From contig CALDWI010000008.1 in assembly GCA_937923795.1 (NCBI GenBank), positions 1 through 50,318 of the forward strand: DNA of 50,318 nucleotides. Reading direction: 5' to 3'. Position 1 is the stretch's first letter. Every line of letters begins with the position of its first letter. Source of the stretch: an uncultured Collinsella sp. GTDB taxonomy: Bacteria > Actinomycetota > Coriobacteriia > Coriobacteriales > Coriobacteriaceae. Made by a program: the position numbers and the translations under genes. The notes beneath the pieces are model-generated. The model was not told the DNA's origin, did not search any database, and worked only from the letters and a program-made list of their open reading frames with translations. Shown piece after piece: positions 14,941 to 23,715 of this stretch.

Positions 14941-15369
14941 ATGTTGGTTTCTACTAAGGGCAGATATGCCCTGCGCGTTATGGTCGACCTGGCCGAGCAC
15001 CAGGCAGCCGGTCGCATCCCGCTCAAAGAGATCGCGGCGCGACAGGGGATTTCCGAGAAATATCTCGAGAACATCTTGGCTACGCTTGTGCGCGCCAACA
15101 TGCTCTCGGGCATGCGTGGCAAGGGCGGCGGCTACGTGCTTACGCGCCCGCCCGAGCAGTACGCGGTGGGCGAGATCCTGCGCCTGACCGAGGGCAGTCT
15201 GGCGCCGGTCGCCTGCCTGGATGGCGACTGCAAGGGCTGCTCGCGTTCGGATGAGTGTCCCACGCTCGACGTGTGGAAGAACCTGGACAAGCTCATCAAC
15301 GACTACCTCGACGGTGTGACGCTCGATCAACTTGTCGCTCCCAACCATGGCTACGACTACGTCATCTAA
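14941..15369 (+). CDS. Rrf2-family transcriptional regulator (CymR/IscR-like)
   Basis: A 142-residue winged-helix regulator. The N-terminal helix-turn-helix (LKEIAARQGISEKYLENIL, about residues 28-46) and the GKGGGYVL wing are typical of Rrf2 proteins. Four cysteines lie at residues 92, 97, 100 and 106 (Cx4Cx2Cx5C), in the region where IscR carries its three cluster ligands, so iron-sulfur or redox sensing is plausible. The gene is divergent from cysK, which points to control of cysteine biosynthesis as for CymR, although CymR-type function cannot be proved from sequence. An AAAGG site lies about 12 bases before the ATG. Confidence 0.9.
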   Translation: MLVSTKGRYALRVMVDLAEHQAAGRIPLKEIAARQGISEKYLENILATLVRANMLSGMRGKGGGYVLTRPPEQYAVGEILRLTEGSLAPVACLDGDCKGCSRSDECPTLDVWKNLDKLINDYLDGVTLDQLVAPNHGYDYVI

Positions 15370-15438
15370 CCCACACCTGCATTTGGGGACGGGGTAGAAA
15401 TGGTAGATTCTCTCGTCCTTTGAGACTTGACAAATAAG

Positions 15439-15476
15439 AAGGCCGCCCATTTTTGCGATGGGCGGCCTTTGTTTTG
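15439..15476. terminator. bidirectional terminator between rrf2 and the holin-like gene
   Basis: AAGGCCGCCCAT (15439-15450) pairs perfectly with ATGGGCGGCCTT (15458-15469). TTTGTTTT follows on the + strand; on the - strand the exit is T-rich (TTATTTG). It lies between convergent genes. Confidence 0.85.
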
Positions 15477-15506
15477 GGTCGATATGACGGTTCGTATTGA
15501 ACAGTT

Positions 15507-15872
15507 CTAGCCCTCGGCGACGCCATCGAGGATGCTGCGCATGATGGACACCAGGATGCTGCCCATAAAGGCCGATCCAAAGCTGGCGATGGAGATACCC
15601 GCGCCCAGCAGATTGACCGACAGGTAGCTGGCCAGCTCGAGCATAAAGCTGTTGACTACGAGCTGAAAAATACCAAGTGTGATAATAGTGAGTGGCAGCG
15701 AGATGACCGTGAGGAACGGCTTGACGAGCGAGTCGACGATGTTGAGAAACAGTCCCACGAAGGCAAAGCAGACCCAGGTGTCGGCCATGCCGAAGGGCTG
15801 AATGCCGGGGACGAGAAACGTTGCGATCGCGATGGCGATTGAGGTCAAAAGCCAGTTGAGCAAAAAGCGCAT
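15507..15872 (-). CDS. PF04020-type four-helix membrane protein (phage holin superfamily IV)
   Basis: A 121-residue protein made almost entirely of four hydrophobic helices. The family core VGLFLNIVDSLVKPFLTVIS leads into LPLTIITLGIFQLVVNSFML, spanning about residues 38-77. These proteins are chromosomal in many actinobacteria and firmicutes; despite the holin name no phage genes surround it, and a lysis role should not be assumed. A GAAAGGA site precedes the ATG. It converges with rrf2 on a shared terminator. Confidence 0.85.
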   Translation of the reverse strand: MRFLLNWLLTSIAIAIATFLVPGIQPFGMADTWVCFAFVGLFLNIVDSLVKPFLTVISLPLTIITLGIFQLVVNSFMLELASYLSVNLLGAGISIASFGSAFMGSILVSIMRSILDGVAEG

Positions 15873-16195
15873 GGTGGGAATCCTTTCTTGCGCATGGCGT
15901 GGTGAGGGGGCGTGAGGGGCACATACCTTTGCAACTCGGATAGATGCGCGGGCTCGGCCCTGTTCGGCCGCCCATTGTCTCAGATATTCGTGGAGCTTGC
16001 GTGCGCATTCGGTTTCAAAACGGCGTTCGTCCTAGAAAATGTGCCGCTGGCAGAGAGTCTTGTCACTTTAGTTTGGTGGTGTGCTAAACTGCTACGGGCA
16101 AAAGCCACAGGCGTTGCCCTATTGCATAGAACGGGCGAACGATGCCCGATGTCAGTATCAACTTCGATGCCTTTTGGCGGGTTTGGCGGTGATCG
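15873..16195. other. intergenic region upstream of the TrpR/YerC-like gene
   Basis: No gene is seen in this 323-base interval. A possible promoter for the following gene is TTGTCA (from about 16062) with TAAACT preceded by TG (about 16085-16090), spacing 19. Nothing else convincing was found. Confidence 0.4.
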
Positions 16196-16495
16196 ATGAA
16201 TATCGAGAACATGTTTGACAAGCCTGATGTCAAGCAGCTGGTCCACGCATTTAGCCTTTTGGACGACGAGAAAGATATCCAAGCGTTTTTGACCGATATC
16301 TGCACGCCGCGCGAGATTTGCGATCTATCGCAGCGTCTGCAGGTCGCGCGTTACCTGGACGAGGGCGAGCCCTATGTCGAGGTTCAGGCACGCACCGGCG
16401 CTTCGTCCACCACGGTGAGCCGTGTGTCCAAGGCGCTCAACGGCGAGTACGGTGGCTACCGCAAGATCCTCATTAAGCTGGAGGATGGCGAGTAG
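16196..16495 (+). CDS. TrpR-related DNA-binding protein (YerC/YecD family)
   Basis: A 99-residue all-helical protein of the TrpR superfamily. The helix-turn-helix is visible near residues 62-81 (EVQARTGASSTTVSRVSKAL), and the N-terminal CTPREICDLSQRLQVARYL matches the YerC/YecD subfamily rather than true TrpR. The tryptophan operon repressor function is not implied; YerC proteins are poorly characterised regulators. The ribosome site is weak (GGCGG-TG). It is followed 24 bases later by a strong terminator and so is probably monocistronic. Confidence 0.88.
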   Translation: MNIENMFDKPDVKQLVHAFSLLDDEKDIQAFLTDICTPREICDLSQRLQVARYLDEGEPYVEVQARTGASSTTVSRVSKALNGEYGGYRKILIKLEDGE

Positions 16496-16518
16496 GCCGC
16501 GCCAAAAACGAATTGTGC

Positions 16519-16546
16519 AAAACCGCTCCTCCGGGGGCGGTTTTTT
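16519..16546 (+). terminator. terminator of the TrpR/YerC-like gene
   Basis: AAAACCGC (16519-16526) pairs with GCGGTTTT (16537-16544), followed by TT, giving a run of six T at 16541-16546. Confidence 0.8.
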
Positions 16547-16632
16547 GATCCCTTGGTGACGGAGGAAAACGGATCACCGGGTTAGACTGACCCCCTCGAT
16601 GATCCGTTTTCCTCCGTCCCCAAGGGATCAAA
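16544..16632. repeat. intergenic palindrome family B, about 33-bp arms
   Basis: Positions 16544-16576 are complementary to 16600-16632 with a single mismatch, around a 23-base loop. The right arm carries TGATCCGTTTTCCTCCGTCC, also present at 5614 and, with one change, at 5217. It could form a long hairpin or cruciform between the upstream terminator and addB. Confidence 0.85.
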
Positions 16633-16714
16633 TCTGTTGGCGTGGGGCAAATCTGTCCGCTTGGGCGGGTAGGATGGATGCATTGATTATTGCGAACAGT
16701 TTGAGCGGAGGACC

Positions 16715-19700
16715 ATGCCTGTTCGAATCTATACCACCAATGCCGGCACGGATTTGAGCGATGCCGAGTCGGCGTTGCTTGCCGACCTTATTGCCCGCCA
16801 CGGGCGTGCCGTGTTGCTGGCACCTACGTTTGCCGAGCTCGACCTGTGCCGTCATGATGCGGCGGAAGCCGGCGTTTCGCTGGGTATCGACTACAAGACG
16901 CCTACATCGTGGCTTCGCTCGATTTGGGAGCTTTTGGGCGACGGGCGCGGTTTCGTCGACAACCTGCAGCGCCAGATGCTGCTCTCGGACATGGTCACGC
17001 GTCTCGACGATGCCGACCTGCAGCCGCTTTCGCGCAGCCAGGGCACGGTGCGCATGCTTGCGCGCATGGCCCGCGATGTGCTGCCGGGTGTGGCGGGGAC
17101 GACGGCCGAGCGATGCCGTGGCAACAACTGCCAGCCTGAGCCAAAAAGCGATGCCGAGGCTCGTGTGTTTGAGCTTTTGCGTGCCTACGCGGGCGGTTTG
17201 GACCGTCGAGATATGGTCGAGCCCTGCGAGGCAGCTGACATTATGGCCGGTGCCCTGGCCGATAACCTGCCGGCGTGCGCCCGCGCCGTATGCGTGCGCG
17301 GTGTCATGTCGTTTACGTACGGCCTGCTCGAGCTGCTGTCTTCCGCGGCGAACAATGGGGGAGAGGTCGTCGTGCTGCTTGCCCGCGAGCAGGCGGCGAT
17401 GCGCGAGGAGCTTGCCACGGCATTTGATGCCCGCGGTGTGCTGTTTGAGATCGCGCCGCTGGGGGAGGATGCCGTCGCGTCTGATGTCGCTTGCGGGACC
17501 GCCGCTCAGCCTGCCTTTATTGAGGTCGCCGGCCCCCATGCCCGTGCTCATGTCTATGCGGACGCCATCGATAAGTTGGTGAAAGCGCACAAGGAGTCCA
17601 AGGCCGATAAAGCTACTGCAACGCCCGCCGACCCCGTTCGCGTGCTCGTTGTTTCTGCCCGGGCATCCCAGCTGTTCGGTGAGCTCTCCTCTCGTCTGGC
17701 GGCTCGTCATATCGCTGCCGAGACAGTTGAGTTCACGGCGTTTTCCCAATCCATTGCGGGCAGGCAGTTTGCGGCGCTCGCCGGCCTGATCGAGCGCATG
17801 AAGGCCGCCGATGAGGGCACGGTGTCAAAGACCGAGTGGTGGCCCGCGCCGGAGCTTACCGACTGGATCTACAGTCCGCTTTCGGGCGCTGATGCCGTCA
17901 ATGCCCGTACCTTCGATAAGAATATGCGTCTCTCGCGCAGCAAGACTACCGCGGGCGTTAAGAGCCTGCTGCAGAGTGTCCAAGGCCAGGTGAGGGGCGC
18001 GCGCAAGGCGGCGAGCGACGAGAACTGGTTTAAGAACGTGCCGTGTGTGGTTTCGGACGTGTTCCAGGCGCTGTGGCGTGACAAGCCCGTGACGGCGCTC
18101 AAGGCCATGCTTGCCGTTGCCGAGGCGCTGCCCGATCGCTCGCTGGGCAGCTTGGATGGCCAGGCTCGTCGCCAGGCGGAGGCGGCCCTGCTGCGCCGCG
18201 TCATCGACATCCTTATGAATGGCGCCCGCGCGCTCGACGTGTCGCAGGTCGCGACTGTGCCCGTGCTCGATGGCGTTCGCACCAGGGTGGACAAGCGTAG
18301 CACCGCCTACGATTACGAGACCCACGAGGTTGACCGTGCGCCACGTGCTCAGGTTCGTTTTGCTTCGCTTGCCGACGCGGCGGCTCTGCGCCCCGGCAGC
18401 TACGATGCCGTGCTGTTTGCCGATGCCGATCTGGACAGCTATCCGCTCTCGCACGAGGAGGGACCGCTGGCCACGCTGACGGCGAGCCTTGGTCGCGAGG
18501 GCGTGACGCTTGAGCCCGCGGCCCTGCTGCGCGTGCGCTTTGGTCACGCGATGCAAGCGTCGCGTGGTCCGGTTACGCTCGCCCGTGTGACCCACGATCG
18601 TCAGGCGCGCGAGTGCTATCCGGCGGCCGTGTGGACCGAGTTGCGTGCGCACACCAAGGTCGCTGACGCTGCTAAGGCGGCTGACGACGCTAAGGCCGCT
18701 GACACCGACAAGGCCGCTGACGACGCTAAGGCCACTGACAACGCTAAGGCCGCTGGCGCCGACAAGGCAACGTGCGTGGGTGAGGGCGATATCGTAAGGG
18801 ACTTCGATCCCGCGGCAGGCGAAGGTCTTAGGCGCGAGCGCGTGACCTGCGAAGCTCCTCAGCATCTGAGCGATGAAGCCGTTCCGTATCTGGTCCTGCG
18901 TCGCCGCGATGGCGAGGGCGAGAACGCGCCGCTCGTGCCGCGCCTGACGTCCGCCTCGCAGATTGAGGCGTACTCGACGTGCCCGCTGTGCTGGTTCGTG
19001 TCGTATCGCGTGAAGCCCCAGTCTATCGACGCGGGCTTTGGCAACATGGAGAAGGGCAACTTTGTCCACGATGTGCTGGAGCATCTGCATGCCCGCCTGC
19101 CCCAGGAGGGCATGGAGCGCGTGACGCCCGAGAATCTGCCGCGCGCTCAGGAGCTGCTGCGCGAGGTCTTTGACGAGACGTTGGCCGAGCACGCCGGCAA
19201 GCGAGGCACGGAGGGCCCGTTGGTGCCGCTCTCTGCGGTGGAGGAGCGCCAGGTGGCCGAGATCTTGCCGCAGCTGGAGGGCGTGCTTGCCTACGAGTCC
19301 GAGGCACTTGCCCCCTTTGCCCCGCGCTACCTGGAGTTCGCCTTCAACGAGCTCAAGGTCGAGTATGCCGGTTGGCCGCTCGGCGGGCGCATCGACCGCG
19401 TGGACGTGGACGCCGAGAATCGTGCCGTGGTGATCGACTACAAGCATCGTACGGGCGTTGAGGAGTTTAAGCTCGCCGACCCTACGGTGCGCGACGAGGA
19501 ATCGGGCACGGCGCCCATCGATGATCCGCGCTGGTTGCCGCCACATACCCAAACGCTCATCTACGCGCAGGCCATGCGCCGGGCGCTGGATTTGGACACC
19601 CGCGCGGCGCTCTACTTTTCGACCAAGGGCGGCAAGCCCGCGCTGCGCGGCGCGGCGAGTGCCGAGTTGCTCGAGGAAGAGCGTGGTGACGGTCGCATCC

Positions 19701-19903
19701 CGGGTCTCAAGAGGGGCTTCCCCGGCGAGGGTGGCAGCATGGACTTCGACGCCCTGCTCGATCGCGTTGAGGCCGGCATCGCCGAGCGCCTGCGCGAGCT
19801 CGAGGCAGGCAACGTTGCCGCCGTCGACCCGACGTCGGCTCAGGCCGCGCATGCGCGCTGCTCGTATAACCACGAAGGAACGTTTGTAAGGAGGGACGTG
19901 TAG
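16715..19903 (+). CDS. addB: AddB-like subunit of the AddAB recombination helicase-nuclease
   Basis: Partner of AddA in processing double-strand breaks. The 1062-residue protein has an N-terminal inactivated-helicase region, and its C-terminal part is a RecB-type PD-(D/E)xK nuclease: YSTCPLCWFVSYR near 753, GGRIDRVDVD near 890 and VVIDYKHRTG near 905-914 supply the catalytic Asp/Lys. Classical AddB has an iron-sulfur cluster from one upstream and three C-terminal cysteines; here the C-terminus ends HARCSYNHEGTFVRRDV with only one, so the cluster is probably absent. An Ala/Asp/Lys-rich stretch (residues about 650-685) is encoded by an 18-base tandem repeat. A GGAGG site precedes the ATG. Three bases separate it from addA. 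The assignment rests on motifs and context; overall AddB similarity is weak. Confidence 0.85.
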   Translation: MPVRIYTTNAGTDLSDAESALLADLIARHGRAVLLAPTFAELDLCRHDAAEAGVSLGIDYKTPTSWLRSIWELLGDGRGFVDNLQRQMLLSDMVTRLDDADLQPLSRSQGTVRMLARMARDVLPGVAGTTAERCRGNNCQPEPKSDAEARVFELLRAYAGGLDRRDMVEPCEAADIMAGALADNLPACARAVCVRGVMSFTYGLLELLSSAANNGGEVVVLLAREQAAMREELATAFDARGVLFEIAPLGEDAVASDVACGTAAQPAFIEVAGPHARAHVYADAIDKLVKAHKESKADKATATPADPVRVLVVSARASQLFGELSSRLAARHIAAETVEFTAFSQSIAGRQFAALAGLIERMKAADEGTVSKTEWWPAPELTDWIYSPLSGADAVNARTFDKNMRLSRSKTTAGVKSLLQSVQGQVRGARKAASDENWFKNVPCVVSDVFQALWRDKPVTALKAMLAVAEALPDRSLGSLDGQARRQAEAALLRRVIDILMNGARALDVSQVATVPVLDGVRTRVDKRSTAYDYETHEVDRAPRAQVRFASLADAAALRPGSYDAVLFADADLDSYPLSHEEGPLATLTASLGREGVTLEPAALLRVRFGHAMQASRGPVTLARVTHDRQARECYPAAVWTELRAHTKVADAAKAADDAKAADTDKAADDAKATDNAKAAGADKATCVGEGDIVRDFDPAAGEGLRRERVTCEAPQHLSDEAVPYLVLRRRDGEGENAPLVPRLTSASQIEAYSTCPLCWFVSYRVKPQSIDAGFGNMEKGNFVHDVLEHLHARLPQEGMERVTPENLPRAQELLREVFDETLAEHAGKRGTEGPLVPLSAVEERQVAEILPQLEGVLAYESEALAPFAPRYLEFAFNELKVEYAGWPLGGRIDRVDVDAENRAVVIDYKHRTGVEEFKLADPTVRDEESGTAPIDDPRWLPPHTQTLIYAQAMRRALDLDTRAALYFSTKGGKPALRGAASAELLEEERGDGRIPGLKRGFPGEGGSMDFDALLDRVEAGIAERLRELEAGNVAAVDPTSAQAAHARCSYNHEGTFVRRDV
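18662..18769 (+). repeat. six-unit 18-bp tandem repeat inside addB
   Basis: Six imperfect 18-base units, each encoding a variant of ADDAKA (ADAAKA, ADDAKA, ADTDKA, ADDAKA, TDNAKA, AGADKA). It lies between the helicase-like and nuclease parts, as a flexible linker. The unit is a multiple of three, so copy changes would keep the frame. Confidence 0.85.
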
Positions 19904-19906
19904 ACC

Positions 19907-22900
19907 ATGGATCTTTCGACTTTGATGCCGCAACAGCTGCAGATTGTCAAAACGCTCGACCGTCCGCTGTTTGTCTCGGCGGGCGCCGGTTCGGGCAAGA
20001 CCTTTACCCTCACGCGCCGCATCGTCTACGCGCTCTCGCCCGAATCCGGTCCGTTCGTCGAGCATCTGGACCAGGTGCTCGCCATCACCTTTACCAAGGA
20101 TGCCGCGGCCGAGATTCGCGACCGCGTGCGCCGTGCGCTTATCGACGAGGGCATGGACGAGGAAGCACTGACCGTCGACGACGCGTGGATCTCGACCATT
20201 CACGGCATGTGCTCGCGTATCCTGCGCGCGCATGCGCTGGAGCTGGGCATCGACCCCGAGTTCACGGTGCTCACCGATACCGAAGAGCTCATGGACCAGG
20301 CTGTTGAGCATGTGCTGGCCCGCGCGACGGCGCCCGATGCCGCCCCCGAGCTCGCGGCATCGCTCAAGGCCCTCTATGCCTGGTATCCCATGGCGGGCGA
20401 GGGCGGTTCCTTTGGCACCGGCACGACCATCAAGGGCCTGGTGCGCGACCTGCTGGAGCTGTCGAGCCAGTTGCCGGGCGGTATGGACGACGTGTGCGTG
20501 GCGCGCGGCCAGGCCGATACCTCGGCACTCGCCGATGCCTATCGCGCGGCGCTGGGCGCAAGCAAGGCCGCGACCGAGAAGGCGCAGATGGCACTCGACG
20601 CCATCGACGCGTTCGAGGCGAGCGGCAAGACCATGGCCGATGCGGCGCGACTCATGATGTCGTGCACCATGCCGCGCGCGAGCAAGGCATTCCCTAAGGA
20701 GCAGGTCGAGCTGCTCAAGGCCGAGGCCGCCGATGCGTTTATCAATATCGTGCTTGCCTGCGGTGGCCCCGCGCTCGATGCTCTAGTGGGCTTGGCCCGC
20801 TCTGTAGAGGCCGAGTATCGCGCGCTGAAGGCCGCCCAGTCCGCCCTCGATAATAACGACCTGCTGCGTATGGCATACGAGGCGCTGCGCGATTATCCTG
20901 CCATCCGAGCCGCCTACGAGGGCCGCTTTAAGATGGTCATGATCGATGAGTTCCAGGATACCGATCAGATGCAGGTCGATTTGATCCGTTACCTGACGGG
21001 CGCGGGGGAGCGCGCGCTGTGCACCGTGGGCGATGCGCAACAGTCGATCTACCGCTTCCGTGGCGCCGAGGTCGAGGTGTTCCGTCGCCAAGAGCGCAAG
21101 GTGGGCTCCTCTGCTGCGCCCGAGACGGCTGTCGCATCCGATGCCCCCGCCGGCGAGCTCGTTAAGCTTGTACGCAACTTCCGCAGTCACGACGAGGTGC
21201 TGCGCTATGTGGCGCGCGTCTTTGACGGCGATAGCGGTGGTTTGATGCAGGGGTTCTTGGATCTTGAGCCGAGTGACGATCGCGAGGACAAGCTCAAGGC
21301 AAAGGCTTCGCGCCGCCAGGCGCTTTTCGTTGTCGGTGGCAACACGCAGGAGCGAACGCAGGCGAAATCTCGCGCGATTGCCGAGCGGTTCCAAGCGCTC
21401 GTCAAAGCGGGGCAGCCCCAGGGCAGCATGGTCCTGCTGCTGGGTCGCATGACCAACGCCGATATCTATGCGCAGGCCTTCCGTGACCAGGGGCTCGACT
21501 GCGTCATCGCGGGCGGCTCAGTCTTTGCCCAAGCTGCCGAGGTGCAGACGGTGCGCGCCCTGGTTTGTGCACTCGCCAATCCGGCCGATACGGCGCAGGG
21601 TTTTATGCCACTGCTGGCCTCGCCGATGTTTGCACTCGGCGCCCAGGAGTTCCTGGCGCTGGCGACCAAACTCGATAGCGAGACGGGGGAGACCTCGCGC
21701 CGCAACATCGATGCAGGCATCATGAGCGATTTCGACGTGCCGGGCCTGCAGGGCCTGCCGCTCGTGACGCGCGCCCGCGAGGTGTTGCGCTATGCGCTTC
21801 GTCGTGTGGGTCGCGATTCGTTCGCCGCCATCGCGCGTGACGTGGTCAACGCCTCCGGCTGGTTCGTGCGTCTGGCGCAGCGTGGTCCCGAGGGCAAGGC
21901 CATCGCCGCCAACGTGCTCAAGGCGCTCGATGCCGTGGCTGAGGCTGAGGCCGAGTTCGGCAACTCGCCGCGCTCCATTGCGCTTGCCTTCGATCGCTTC
22001 CTGGCGGGCAAGGAGGCCCCGGGCGCGCTCAATGAGGAGGGCGACGGCGCGGTACGCATCATGACCGTGCATGCATCCAAGGGCCTGGAGTATCCGGTCG
22101 TGGCGGTTGCCGAGTGCTTTGGCGTGCGCAAATCGTCCGGTGCGGCTCAGATGGGGCGTGTCGAGGGCGGAGCGCAGGTCGTGGCGCTGCCGGCACGCTT
22201 CAACGGCGTTAAGCTCGCCGACGGAACCTTTGTGAAGGGCGACGACGTCAAAAAGCAGTTTGAGCATGCGTTTAAGGGCAAGGGCACGTCGCTGTGGCTG
22301 CCGCCGGAGCTCATGGAGGACGTCTGTGCGACGGGTTCTCCCGCCGAGGCATTTGCTCGCCTGCGCAACGATGACCTGCAGCTCTCGCTCGAGGAGCGGG
22401 CCCGCTTGCTCTACGTTGCCATGACGCGTGCCCGCGAGCTGGTGATCTTGGCGATGGATGCCGGCGTGAGCCGTGGCAAGGTGACGGCGCCGACCTTCGA
22501 CGTCGAGACCGATCTGACCTATGACGTGCTGCGTCGTATTCTGCCGACGAACGGCCTGGACATGCCACAGCTCGATGCCGACCGCCTGGTGTTCGACAAC
22601 TCGCAGCCGGGCGACTACGAGCTCATTTCGCTCGCGAACTTTACCTTTGGCGAGCAGGCGTTTGAGGCCAACGCTTCGCTGGATGCCGAGGGCAGGCTTG
22701 TCCGCGGCGATGCGGAGCCGGAGGGTGCCGGTGCAGATGCCCGCGCCGCCGTTCCCGGTCCTGCCGACCCCGAGCCCGATGCGTTTGAGCTCGTGTATCC
22801 CCAGGCGGTGGGCGTGCGCATGGGCATCTGCCCGTATCCGGTGCGCGATTCGTACAGCTACTCGTCAATTGCCGCGGCGCTGCATGCCGAGTCCGAGGAC

Positions 22901-23539
22901 CGTGCTGCCGAGGCGCACGTGCCCATGGACGAGGCCGGCGATGATGCGGAGTCGGATGGTTCCGAGATGACGGATGCAGACGTGGCCGCCGTTGAGCCCG
23001 CCGGCAACCCCATGGCGCTGGGCTCGGCGTTCCATGCCGCCTGCCAGTGGCTCATCGAGATGGGTGCCGATGCGCTGCCCGCTGAGCGTGCCGATGCGCT
23101 GGCGCGCCAGTGGCGCCTGACGCCGGAGCAGCGCGAACGCTTCGACGTTGCCCTGGACCGCTGGCTCAAGTCGGCTGTTCGTGCCGGCCTGCTCGCGTGG
23201 CCGTGCGTTCGCGCCGAGGTGCCGTTCTTTTCGCTGGGCTGCGAGGACGAGGACATCGCCCGCTACGGTGCCTATGCCGAGGGCGCCATCGATGCGCTGG
23301 CCACCGACCCGGCGGATTCGTCACGCGCGCTGGTAATCGACTACAAGACGGGCGGCACACCGGACGAGACGCCGGAACAGCTGCAGGAGAAGCACGCCCT
23401 ACAGGCGCGCGTCTACGCCGACGTGCTGCACAAGGCAGGCTTTGAGGCCGTGACCGTCAAGTTCGTCCGCGTTGAGCAGGCGAATCCAGCCATCTTCGTC
23501 GAACCCCCCGAGCCCCAAGTGGTCACCTACAATCTCTAG
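19907..23539 (+). CDS. addA: AddA: UvrD-type helicase with RecB-family nuclease
   Basis: Motor and nuclease subunit of AddAB, 1210 residues. Superfamily 1A helicase motifs appear in order: Walker A SAGAGSGKT at 24-32, IHGMCSRILR, Walker B MIDEFQDTD near 344-352, GDAQQSIYRFRGAE, VHASKGLEYPVV near 720 and LLYVAMTRARE near 835. The C-terminal nuclease has VIDYKTGG near 1143-1150 with the catalytic Asp and Lys. An acidic Ala/Glu-rich linker lies at about 1020-1070. The start follows a GGAGG site; the gene is translationally close to addB and certainly in the same operon. A palindrome follows the stop, before dnaE. Confidence 0.95.
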   Translation: MDLSTLMPQQLQIVKTLDRPLFVSAGAGSGKTFTLTRRIVYALSPESGPFVEHLDQVLAITFTKDAAAEIRDRVRRALIDEGMDEEALTVDDAWISTIHGMCSRILRAHALELGIDPEFTVLTDTEELMDQAVEHVLARATAPDAAPELAASLKALYAWYPMAGEGGSFGTGTTIKGLVRDLLELSSQLPGGMDDVCVARGQADTSALADAYRAALGASKAATEKAQMALDAIDAFEASGKTMADAARLMMSCTMPRASKAFPKEQVELLKAEAADAFINIVLACGGPALDALVGLARSVEAEYRALKAAQSALDNNDLLRMAYEALRDYPAIRAAYEGRFKMVMIDEFQDTDQMQVDLIRYLTGAGERALCTVGDAQQSIYRFRGAEVEVFRRQERKVGSSAAPETAVASDAPAGELVKLVRNFRSHDEVLRYVARVFDGDSGGLMQGFLDLEPSDDREDKLKAKASRRQALFVVGGNTQERTQAKSRAIAERFQALVKAGQPQGSMVLLLGRMTNADIYAQAFRDQGLDCVIAGGSVFAQAAEVQTVRALVCALANPADTAQGFMPLLASPMFALGAQEFLALATKLDSETGETSRRNIDAGIMSDFDVPGLQGLPLVTRAREVLRYALRRVGRDSFAAIARDVVNASGWFVRLAQRGPEGKAIAANVLKALDAVAEAEAEFGNSPRSIALAFDRFLAGKEAPGALNEEGDGAVRIMTVHASKGLEYPVVAVAECFGVRKSSGAAQMGRVEGGAQVVALPARFNGVKLADGTFVKGDDVKKQFEHAFKGKGTSLWLPPELMEDVCATGSPAEAFARLRNDDLQLSLEERARLLYVAMTRARELVILAMDAGVSRGKVTAPTFDVETDLTYDVLRRILPTNGLDMPQLDADRLVFDNSQPGDYELISLANFTFGEQAFEANASLDAEGRLVRGDAEPEGAGADARAAVPGPADPEPDAFELVYPQAVGVRMGICPYPVRDSYSYSSIAAALHAESEDRAAEAHVPMDEAGDDAESDGSEMTDADVAAVEPAGNPMALGSAFHAACQWLIEMGADALPAERADALARQWRLTPEQRERFDVALDRWLKSAVRAGLLAWPCVRAEVPFFSLGCEDEDIARYGAYAEGAIDALATDPADSSRALVIDYKTGGTPDETPEQLQEKHALQARVYADVLHKAGFEAVTVKFVRVEQANPAIFVEPPEPQVVTYNL

Positions 23540-23551
23540 CCCTCAGATAAC

Positions 23552-23614
23552 TTGCGGTGGAATAGTTCCTGTATTGCGGCCCAGTTGGCCTAAGCGGGAA
23601 CTATTCCACCGCAA
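23552..23614. repeat. intergenic palindrome family A, 18-bp perfect stem
   Basis: TTGCGGTGGAATAGTTCC (23552-23569) is exactly complementary to 23597-23614. The loop contains GGCC pairs. The outer TTGCGGTG-AATAG part matches the palindrome at 12383-12451. It lies between addA and dnaE. Confidence 0.85.
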
Positions 23615-23670
23615 CTGCAAGAGGAGCCGTGTGGGTTTGGCTAGGTTCGGGTGCCGTCCGCGCCGTGCGG

Positions 23671-23676
23671 TAAAAT
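23671..23676 (+). promoter_or_regulatory. possible -10 element of dnaE
   Basis: TAAAAT lies 40 bases before the dnaE start; no good -35 is seen. A GGAGC ribosome site is about 8 bases before the ATG. Confidence 0.3.
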
Positions 23677-23715
23677 CGTTCAGTCAGAACACGAACCCGC
23701 ATCGGAGCTCATCAC

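Noticed and set aside
15384..15420. Degenerate GGGGACGG-containing sequence as another palindromic repeat copy
   Set aside because: Only fragments of inverted symmetry remain (GGACGG with TCGTCC); too weak to list as a repeat member.
16693..16707. GAACAGTTTG upstream of addB as an SOS box
   Set aside because: The right half-site GTTC is missing, so it does not fit GAAC-N4-GTTC.
16719..16728. GTTCGAATC, resembling a tRNA T-loop
   Set aside because: It is the start of the addB coding sequence, and no acceptor, D- or anticodon stem surrounds it. No tRNA was found in the window.
18662..18769. The 18-bp tandem units considered as a CRISPR-like array
   Set aside because: Units are contiguous without spacers, in frame and inside a protein-coding gene.
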